A stretch of 64,000 nucleotides of DNA, taken from the NCBI GenBank assembly GCA_963070105.1, contig OY718807.1, forward strand, positions 10,289,105 to 10,353,104, read 5' to 3'. The DNA comes from Litomosoides sigmodontis. Taxonomy: Eukaryota > Nematoda > Chromadorea > Rhabditida > Onchocercidae. The notes beneath the pieces are model-generated. The model did no database searches. It saw only the letters and a list, made by a program, of their open reading frames with translations, and had not been told where the DNA came from. Within the stretch, counting starts at the first letter, position 1. Each line of letters starts with the position of its first letter. This document shows, one piece after another, positions 55,675 to 64,000 of this stretch. A program made the translations under genes and the position numbers.

Positions 55675-56165
55675 ACGAGCATCGGTTTATGCATCAATTT
55701 CACCACTCACGTCGGCTACCGAATCTGTCGGATGCGGATGAACGTATTCGAGATGCCCTCGGAGAGGTTGGTTGGCCTGCCGAGAATTCCCAAACCAACC
55801 TGGTGACAACCTCCCGACTACCCTGCTGACAATACCGCAGCTTTGGCCTCACAGTTAACTACAATTAATTTACAAGTTATATATCTATTTAACCGTTGTT
55901 GCAAGTTATATATCTATTTAACCGTTGTTGCAAGCCATAATTTAGCTTATTTCGCAATGTCTAAGACGATTCTATTCTATGTCAGCATTGGTTAATTCCT
56001 ACATGGCCAGTGGTACGAGGTGGTACTTCAGCATTTCTAGCTATTGTTGTGATGATGCTGGTACCATCGAATGTGGTGCGCATGTTCGCGCCCTTACATC
56101 CATCCTGGCTCTTCTTACGGGTCTTTTTCATGGAGCTGTTTTATTGCCTGTCATTATCAGGACAT
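55675..56165 (+). pseudogene. Patched-related (PTR/RND family) pseudogene fragment
   Basis: Pieces of one protein appear in changing frames. After an acceptor at 55674 comes SIGLCINFTTHVGY, matching the family's SIGFSVDFTAHI. A frameshift leads to DADERIRDALGEVGWP (from 55731). TWPVVRGGTSAFLAIVV and VPSNVVRMF follow at about 56001-56080, then another shift to LTGLFHGAVLLPVII. These match the last membrane segments of nematode patched-related proteins, multi-pass sterol-sensing-domain transporters. At least two frameshifts and a 226-bp interruption mean no full product. The neighbouring splice acceptor suggests a genomic rather than a retrotransposed copy. Confidence 0.72.
55873..55930 (+). 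repeat. 29-bp perfect tandem duplication
   Basis: Two identical copies beginning CAAGTTATATATC and ending CCGTTGTTG, inside the segment that interrupts the PTR pseudogene. Confidence 0.9.
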
Positions 56166-56297
56166 TTGCTTCCCATCCTACTTGCGAAAAGAACCTCCAA
56201 GTAAAGGGATAATTCAAGCAATCCCGGACGAACAAATTAACAAATGTGAAAAAGGACTTCCTGCTCATCGGTGAGCGGTCCAAGGTGAATGGCCTGC

Positions 56298-56417
56298 ATC
56301 ACTTCCAAAAGCTTCATGCATCACAGATGCCCCTTTAAAAATTAAAAACCCTCATTAATCACTTCCAAACGCTTCATGCATCACAGATACCCCCTTAAAA
56401 ATGAAAAACACTCATTA
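56298..56417 (+). repeat. 60-bp direct tandem duplication
   Basis: Two copies of about 60 bp beginning ATCACTTCCAAA and ending CACTCATTA or CCCTCATTA, with several substitutions between them. Confidence 0.85.
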
Positions 56418-57624
56418 TTTTCACTCGTTCCCAGTCACAGCAATAAATTTTTCATTAAAGAGAAACAATTGAATTCTGTTAAAACAGTTGAATTCTGATA
56501 TCGATCATGGCATGGCAGATTCACTGGAAATATTTGTGTAGTGTTTGGTCATTCCAAGCCCACCACTTGTTGTTCGTATACCCACCGTGTTTCGCACACC
56601 TCAGCTGGAGTAGGAAGGGGAAGTTGGAACCCAACGCCTTCATTACTCCAAATGCTAAAAGGTTTCTCCTTTTACCTCTATTCCACAAATTAAGGAAAGG
56701 AAAGGTCTCCATTGGACCTCCACTGCACCTGCACAGTGGTTCACATCACGTGAACGAGAACCAAGCCTCATGTGCAATTCGCAATATGTGAACCCAGGCA
56801 TTTCCCAAGCATTTCATTCAATCTCTAATTTACAATGAAAACATTGCAATTAGAAAAAAAAGTTAAAGCAGCTGATGGAAGCATGTCGCGATGGACCGCA
56901 ATCTTTGCCATCAATGATAAAGAATGGAGTAAGTGCCATTAAATCACACATCATTTGCATACATTAAAATTACAGCACGCCAAAGGGTTCTCGAATTGCT
57001 ATTGCCTAAAAAATGTTAAATGCTTTTCTGAAAACCAACACCAACGACACTGTGTTGCTGACCATTGGAACTAAACATGAAAAAGCTTCACCTTTTTACA
57101 TTCCTGACGTGATAGTATGTTCAACACAGAAAGCAATGCAAGTCAGAGGCCAGCACACAACTACTACCCACAGCAGATAGATGCTGTCCATCACAATCCA
57201 TCCAGCTAATACAACGCTATTCATTCGACCTCTTCACCCGTCATGGAGTGTACCTGTACTTGTGTACAAATGATGAGGGAAGCAACTACAGAAGAGGGAA
57301 GGTACAAATAAGTTTGCTACGTTTAGGAAAATGATGAAGAAGAGGGGAGAGGAAGATGATGGTACGGTACAACAATTCACACCACAGGCATCGACCTGAG
57401 GAAAAACAATTCCAGCAAACGCCTAACGTCCTAAACGGGCAGCTAAAGCCATTGGTCACATCACTGCCATTTATAACATTCACATTGGTGCATTCCAACA
57501 TACTGCACACGAACACGTTCCTTACCAATCTCTTCCAACTGCTGCTGATATACGCATACCTCAAGATGACACCACTGCCTTGAGAAAAATGAAACGTTCA
57601 ACAAGATAGAGTCAACAAATCTCC
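56418..57624. other. Subtelomeric sequence without a recognised gene
   Basis: Stretches such as 57427-57606 are open on the plus strand and look mildly protein-like, but stops lie just upstream in the same frame. I recognise no family. It could be decayed coding sequence. Confidence 0.4.
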
Positions 57625-57815
57625 TGTACCAATCATTTTTTAGGCCCGTCGATTTTCAGACCTACCAATCTTCAGCATCACCAATCCCCAGGCTCACCAA
57701 TTCTACAAGACAACCATTTTTAAACCCATCGCTTCTTAGGCCTATCGATTCTTAAACCCATCGGCTCCTAGGCCTATCGATTCCTAAACCCATCAATTCA
57801 GATCTCCATCGATTC
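57625..57815 (+). repeat. Degenerate 16-bp subtelomeric minisatellite adjoining the telomere
   Basis: About 12 imperfect units, typified by GGCCTATCGATTCTTA and AACCCATCGATTCCTA. The last unit ends TCGATTCTTAGGC, so the minisatellite passes into TTAGGC with no gap. Confidence 0.8.
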
Positions 57816-60800
57816 TTAGGCTTAGGCTTAGGCTTAGGCTTAGGCTTAGGCTTAGGCTTAGGCTTAGGCTTAGGCTTAGGCTTAGGCTTAGGCTTAGGCT
57901 TAGGCTTAGGCTTAGGCTTAGGCTTAGGCTTAGGCTTAGGCTTAGGCTTAGGCTTAGGCTTAGGCTTAGGCTTAGGCTTAGGCTTAGGCTTAGGCTTAGG
58001 CTTAGGCTTAGGCTTAGGCTTAGGCTTAGGCTTAGGCTTAGGCTTAGGCTTAGGCTTAGGCTTAGGCTTAGGCTTAGGCTTAGGCTTAGGCTTAGGCTTA
58101 GGCTTAGGCTTAGGCTTAGGCTTAGGCTTAGGCTTAGGCTTAGGCTTAGGCTTAGGCTTAGGCTTAGGCTTAGGCTTAGGCTTAGGCTTAGGCTTAGGCT
58201 TAGGCTTAGGCTTAGGCTTAGGCTTAGGCTTAGGCTTAGGCTTAGGCTTAGGCTTAGGCTTAGGCTTAGGCTTAGGCTTAGGCTTAGGCTTAGGCTTAGG
58301 CTTAGGCTTAGGCTTAGGCTTAGGCTTAGGCTTAGGCTTAGGCTTAGGCTTAGGCTTAGGCTTAGGCTTAGGCTTAGGCTTAGGCTTAGGCTTAGGCTTA
58401 GGCTTAGGCTTAGGCTTAGGCTTAGGCTTAGGCTTAGGCTTAGGCTTAGGCTTAGGCTTAGGCTTAGGCTTAGGCTTAGGCTTAGGCTTAGGCTTAGGCT
58501 TAGGCTTAGGCTTAGGCTTAGGCTTAGGCTTAGGCTTAGGCTTAGGCTTAGGCTTAGGCTTAGGCTTAGGCTTAGGCTTAGGCTTAGGCTTAGGCTTAGG
58601 CTTAGGCTTAGGCTTAGGCTTAGGCTTAGGCTTAGGCTTAGGCTTAGGCTTAGGCTTAGGCTTAGGCTTAGGCTTAGGCTTAGGCTTAGGCTTAGGCTTA
58701 GGCTTAGGCTTAGGCTTAGGCTTAGGCTTAGGCTTAGGCTTAGGCTTAGGCTTAGGCTTAGGCTTAGGCTTAGGCTTAGGCTTAGGCTTAGGCTTAGGCT
58801 TAGGCTTAGGCTTAGGCTTAGGCTTAGGCTTAGGCTTAGGCTTAGGCTTAGGCTTAGGCTTAGGCTTAGGCTTAGGCTTAGGCTTAGGCTTAGGCTTAGG
58901 CTTAGGCTTAGGCTTAGGCTTAGGCTTAGGCTTAGGCTTAGGCTTAGGCTTAGGCTTAGGCTTAGGCTTAGGCTTAGGCTTAGGCTTAGGCTTAGGCTTA
59001 GGCTTAGGCTTAGGCTTAGGCTTAGGCTTAGGCTTAGGCTTAGGCTTAGGCTTAGGCTTAGGCTTAGGCTTAGGCTTAGGCTTAGGCTTAGGCTTAGGCT
59101 TAGGCTTAGGCTTAGGCTTAGGCTTAGGCTTAGGCTTAGGCTTAGGCTTAGGCTTAGGCTTAGGCTTAGGCTTAGGCTTAGGCTTAGGCTTAGGCTTAGG
59201 CTTAGGCTTAGGCTTAGGCTTAGGCTTAGGCTTAGGCTTAGGCTTAGGCTTAGGCTTAGGCTTAGGCTTAGGCTTAGGCTTAGGCTTAGGCTTAGGCTTA
59301 GGCTTAGGCTTAGGCTTAGGCTTAGGCTTAGGCTTAGGCTTAGGCTTAGGCTTAGGCTTAGGCTTAGGCTTAGGCTTAGGCTTAGGCTTAGGCTTAGGCT
59401 TAGGCTTAGGCTTAGGCTTAGGCTTAGGCTTAGGCTTAGGCTTAGGCTTAGGCTTAGGCTTAGGCTTAGGCTTAGGCTTAGGCTTAGGCTTAGGCTTAGG
59501 CTTAGGCTTAGGCTTAGGCTTAGGCTTAGGCTTAGGCTTAGGCTTAGGCTTAGGCTTAGGCTTAGGCTTAGGCTTAGGCTTAGGCTTAGGCTTAGGCTTA
59601 GGCTTAGGCTTAGGCTTAGGCTTAGGCTTAGGCTTAGGCTTAGGCTTAGGCTTAGGCTTAGGCTTAGGCTTAGGCTTAGGCTTAGGCTTAGGCTTAGGCT
59701 TAGGCTTAGGCTTAGGCTTAGGCTTAGGCTTAGGCTTAGGCTTAGGCTTAGGCTTAGGCTTAGGCTTAGGCTTAGGCTTAGGCTTAGGCTTAGGCTTAGG
59801 CTTAGGCTTAGGCTTAGGCTTAGGCTTAGGCTTAGGCTTAGGCTTAGGCTTAGGCTTAGGCTTAGGCTTAGGCTTAGGCTTAGGCTTAGGCTTAGGCTTA
59901 GGCTTAGGCTTAGGCTTAGGCTTAGGCTTAGGCTTAGGCTTAGGCTTAGGCTTAGGCTTAGGCTTAGGCTTAGGCTTAGGCTTAGGCTTAGGCTTAGGCT
60001 TAGGCTTAGGCTTAGGCTTAGGCTTAGGCTTAGGCTTAGGCTTAGGCTTAGGCTTAGGCTTAGGCTTAGGCTTAGGCTTAGGCTTAGGCTTAGGCTTAGG
60101 CTTAGGCTTAGGCTTAGGCTTAGGCTTAGGCTTAGGCTTAGGCTTAGGCTTAGGCTTAGGCTTAGGCTTAGGCTTAGGCTTAGGCTTAGGCTTAGGCTTA
60201 GGCTTAGGCTTAGGCTTAGGCTTAGGCTTAGGCTTAGGCTTAGGCTTAGGCTTAGGCTTAGGCTTAGGCTTAGGCTTAGGCTTAGGCTTAGGCTTAGGCT
60301 TAGGCTTAGGCTTAGGCTTAGGCTTAGGCTTAGGCTTAGGCTTAGGCTTAGGCTTAGGCTTAGGCTTAGGCTTAGGCTTAGGCTTAGGCTTAGGCTTAGG
60401 CTTAGGCTTAGGCTTAGGCTTAGGCTTAGGCTTAGGCTTAGGCTTAGGCTTAGGCTTAGGCTTAGGCTTAGGCTTAGGCTTAGGCTTAGGCTTAGGCTTA
60501 GGCTTAGGCTTAGGCTTAGGCTTAGGCTTAGGCTTAGGCTTAGGCTTAGGCTTAGGCTTAGGCTTAGGCTTAGGCTTAGGCTTAGGCTTAGGCTTAGGCT
60601 TAGGCTTAGGCTTAGGCTTAGGCTTAGGCTTAGGCTTAGGCTTAGGCTTAGGCTTAGGCTTAGGCTTAGGCTTAGGCTTAGGCTTAGGCTTAGGCTTAGG
60701 CTTAGGCTTAGGCTTAGGCTTAGGCTTAGGCTTAGGCTTAGGCTTAGGCTTAGGCTTAGGCTTAGGCTTAGGCTTAGGCTTAGGCTTAGGCTTAGGCTTA

Positions 60801-63800
60801 GGCTTAGGCTTAGGCTTAGGCTTAGGCTTAGGCTTAGGCTTAGGCTTAGGCTTAGGCTTAGGCTTAGGCTTAGGCTTAGGCTTAGGCTTAGGCTTAGGCT
60901 TAGGCTTAGGCTTAGGCTTAGGCTTAGGCTTAGGCTTAGGCTTAGGCTTAGGCTTAGGCTTAGGCTTAGGCTTAGGCTTAGGCTTAGGCTTAGGCTTAGG
61001 CTTAGGCTTAGGCTTAGGCTTAGGCTTAGGCTTAGGCTTAGGCTTAGGCTTAGGCTTAGGCTTAGGCTTAGGCTTAGGCTTAGGCTTAGGCTTAGGCTTA
61101 GGCTTAGGCTTAGGCTTAGGCTTAGGCTTAGGCTTAGGCTTAGGCTTAGGCTTAGGCTTAGGCTTAGGCTTAGGCTTAGGCTTAGGCTTAGGCTTAGGCT
61201 TAGGCTTAGGCTTAGGCTTAGGCTTAGGCTTAGGCTTAGGCTTAGGCTTAGGCTTAGGCTTAGGCTTAGGCTTAGGCTTAGGCTTAGGCTTAGGCTTAGG
61301 CTTAGGCTTAGGCTTAGGCTTAGGCTTAGGCTTAGGCTTAGGCTTAGGCTTAGGCTTAGGCTTAGGCTTAGGCTTAGGCTTAGGCTTAGGCTTAGGCTTA
61401 GGCTTAGGCTTAGGCTTAGGCTTAGGCTTAGGCTTAGGCTTAGGCTTAGGCTTAGGCTTAGGCTTAGGCTTAGGCTTAGGCTTAGGCTTAGGCTTAGGCT
61501 TAGGCTTAGGCTTAGGCTTAGGCTTAGGCTTAGGCTTAGGCTTAGGCTTAGGCTTAGGCTTAGGCTTAGGCTTAGGCTTAGGCTTAGGCTTAGGCTTAGG
61601 CTTAGGCTTAGGCTTAGGCTTAGGCTTAGGCTTAGGCTTAGGCTTAGGCTTAGGCTTAGGCTTAGGCTTAGGCTTAGGCTTAGGCTTAGGCTTAGGCTTA
61701 GGCTTAGGCTTAGGCTTAGGCTTAGGCTTAGGCTTAGGCTTAGGCTTAGGCTTAGGCTTAGGCTTAGGCTTAGGCTTAGGCTTAGGCTTAGGCTTAGGCT
61801 TAGGCTTAGGCTTAGGCTTAGGCTTAGGCTTAGGCTTAGGCTTAGGCTTAGGCTTAGGCTTAGGCTTAGGCTTAGGCTTAGGCTTAGGCTTAGGCTTAGG
61901 CTTAGGCTTAGGCTTAGGCTTAGGCTTAGGCTTAGGCTTAGGCTTAGGCTTAGGCTTAGGCTTAGGCTTAGGCTTAGGCTTAGGCTTAGGCTTAGGCTTA
62001 GGCTTAGGCTTAGGCTTAGGCTTAGGCTTAGGCTTAGGCTTAGGCTTAGGCTTAGGCTTAGGCTTAGGCTTAGGCTTAGGCTTAGGCTTAGGCTTAGGCT
62101 TAGGCTTAGGCTTAGGCTTAGGCTTAGGCTTAGGCTTAGGCTTAGGCTTAGGCTTAGGCTTAGGCTTAGGCTTAGGCTTAGGCTTAGGCTTAGGCTTAGG
62201 CTTAGGCTTAGGCTTAGGCTTAGGCTTAGGCTTAGGCTTAGGCTTAGGCTTAGGCTTAGGCTTAGGCTTAGGCTTAGGCTTAGGCTTAGGCTTAGGCTTA
62301 GGCTTAGGCTTAGGCTTAGGCTTAGGCTTAGGCTTAGGCTTAGGCTTAGGCTTAGGCTTAGGCTTAGGCTTAGGCTTAGGCTTAGGCTTAGGCTTAGGCT
62401 TAGGCTTAGGCTTAGGCTTAGGCTTAGGCTTAGGCTTAGGCTTAGGCTTAGGCTTAGGCTTAGGCTTAGGCTTAGGCTTAGGCTTAGGCTTAGGCTTAGG
62501 CTTAGGCTTAGGCTTAGGCTTAGGCTTAGGCTTAGGCTTAGGCTTAGGCTTAGGCTTAGGCTTAGGCTTAGGCTTAGGCTTAGGCTTAGGCTTAGGCTTA
62601 GGCTTAGGCTTAGGCTTAGGCTTAGGCTTAGGCTTAGGCTTAGGCTTAGGCTTAGGCTTAGGCTTAGGCTTAGGCTTAGGCTTAGGCTTAGGCTTAGGCT
62701 TAGGCTTAGGCTTAGGCTTAGGCTTAGGCTTAGGCTTAGGCTTAGGCTTAGGCTTAGGCTTAGGCTTAGGCTTAGGCTTAGGCTTAGGCTTAGGCTTAGG
62801 CTTAGGCTTAGGCTTAGGCTTAGGCTTAGGCTTAGGCTTAGGCTTAGGCTTAGGCTTAGGCTTAGGCTTAGGCTTAGGCTTAGGCTTAGGCTTAGGCTTA
62901 GGCTTAGGCTTAGGCTTAGGCTTAGGCTTAGGCTTAGGCTTAGGCTTAGGCTTAGGCTTAGGCTTAGGCTTAGGCTTAGGCTTAGGCTTAGGCTTAGGCT
63001 TAGGCTTAGGCTTAGGCTTAGGCTTAGGCTTAGGCTTAGGCTTAGGCTTAGGCTTAGGCTTAGGCTTAGGCTTAGGCTTAGGCTTAGGCTTAGGCTTAGG
63101 CTTAGGCTTAGGCTTAGGCTTAGGCTTAGGCTTAGGCTTAGGCTTAGGCTTAGGCTTAGGCTTAGGCTTAGGCTTAGGCTTAGGCTTAGGCTTAGGCTTA
63201 GGCTTAGGCTTAGGCTTAGGCTTAGGCTTAGGCTTAGGCTTAGGCTTAGGCTTAGGCTTAGGCTTAGGCTTAGGCTTAGGCTTAGGCTTAGGCTTAGGCT
63301 TAGGCTTAGGCTTAGGCTTAGGCTTAGGCTTAGGCTTAGGCTTAGGCTTAGGCTTAGGCTTAGGCTTAGGCTTAGGCTTAGGCTTAGGCTTAGGCTTAGG
63401 CTTAGGCTTAGGCTTAGGCTTAGGCTTAGGCTTAGGCTTAGGCTTAGGCTTAGGCTTAGGCTTAGGCTTAGGCTTAGGCTTAGGCTTAGGCTTAGGCTTA
63501 GGCTTAGGCTTAGGCTTAGGCTTAGGCTTAGGCTTAGGCTTAGGCTTAGGCTTAGGCTTAGGCTTAGGCTTAGGCTTAGGCTTAGGCTTAGGCTTAGGCT
63601 TAGGCTTAGGCTTAGGCTTAGGCTTAGGCTTAGGCTTAGGCTTAGGCTTAGGCTTAGGCTTAGGCTTAGGCTTAGGCTTAGGCTTAGGCTTAGGCTTAGG
63701 CTTAGGCTTAGGCTTAGGCTTAGGCTTAGGCTTAGGCTTAGGCTTAGGCTTAGGCTTAGGCTTAGGCTTAGGCTTAGGCTTAGGCTTAGGCTTAGGCTTA

Positions 63801-64000
63801 GGCTTAGGCTTAGGCTTAGGCTTAGGCTTAGGCTTAGGCTTAGGCTTAGGCTTAGGCTTAGGCTTAGGCTTAGGCTTAGGCTTAGGCTTAGGCTTAGGCT
63901 TAGGCTTAGGCTTAGGCTTAGGCTTAGGCTTAGGCTTAGGCTTAGGCTTAGGCTTAGGCTTAGGCTTAGGCTTAGGCTTAGGCTTAGGCTTAGGCTTAGG
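57816..64000 (+). repeat. Telomere, (TTAGGC)n, about 1030 copies to the window edge
   Basis: TTAGGC is the nematode telomere repeat. It runs unbroken as far as I can read for about 6185 bases to the end of the window. The G-rich strand is 5'->3' outward, as expected at a right chromosome end. Confidence 0.98.

Noticed and set aside
57816..64000. CRISPR-like or other regular array
   Set aside because: The repeat has no spacers; it is plain telomere.

Overview
This is the end of a nematode chromosome. The last 6.2 kb is an uninterrupted TTAGGC array, the nematode telomere repeat, with the G-rich strand pointing out of the right end. Just inside it lies one complete 18S-5.8S-28S rDNA unit, so a nucleolar region sits next to the telomere. 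The rRNA sequence and very microsatellite-rich DNA look most like a Dorylaimia/Trichocephalida worm (whipworm-like). That placement is a judgement by eye, not a database result. Layout: (1) 184-4503, minus strand: a seven-exon paired-like homeobox gene of 484 codons that I rebuilt exon by exon. Its homeodomain identifies it as an aristaless/ARX-family gene (alr-1). (2) 4504 to about 38.7 kb: a gene-poor stretch of about 34 kb in which I found no convincing exon. It carries very large simple repeats: ATT at 6.6 kb, AGT at 14.3 kb, and a nested ATT/ATTT array at 16.2 kb. It lies upstream of alr-1 and could hold its regulatory DNA (inference). (3) 38762-40862, minus strand: a seven-exon leucine-rich-repeat surface protein with N- and C-terminal cysteine caps and a GPI-signal-like tail. 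An uncertain signal-peptide exon lies at about 41.1 kb. (4) 43.0-46.8 kb: a rearranged boundary zone. It holds a short interstitial TTAGGC tract, the 3' exons of a presenilin-family gene without the 5' half, a truncated 28S fragment and two rDNA spacer copies. (5) 46789-53494, plus strand: 18S, ITS1, 5.8S, ITS2 and 28S, transcribed toward the telomere. (6) 53.5-57.8 kb: subtelomere. It holds two more spacer copies, four unrelated short tandem duplications, a frameshifted and interrupted patched-related (RND/SSD) pseudogene, and a degenerate 16-bp minisatellite that runs straight into the telomere. (7) 57816-64000: telomere. The two intact protein genes on the left (a neural-type transcription factor and an LRR surface protein) look like ordinary chromosomal genes. 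Everything right of about 43 kb is subtelomeric patchwork made of gene ends, rDNA pieces and small duplications. I saw no CRISPR, plasmid, prophage or viral structure.
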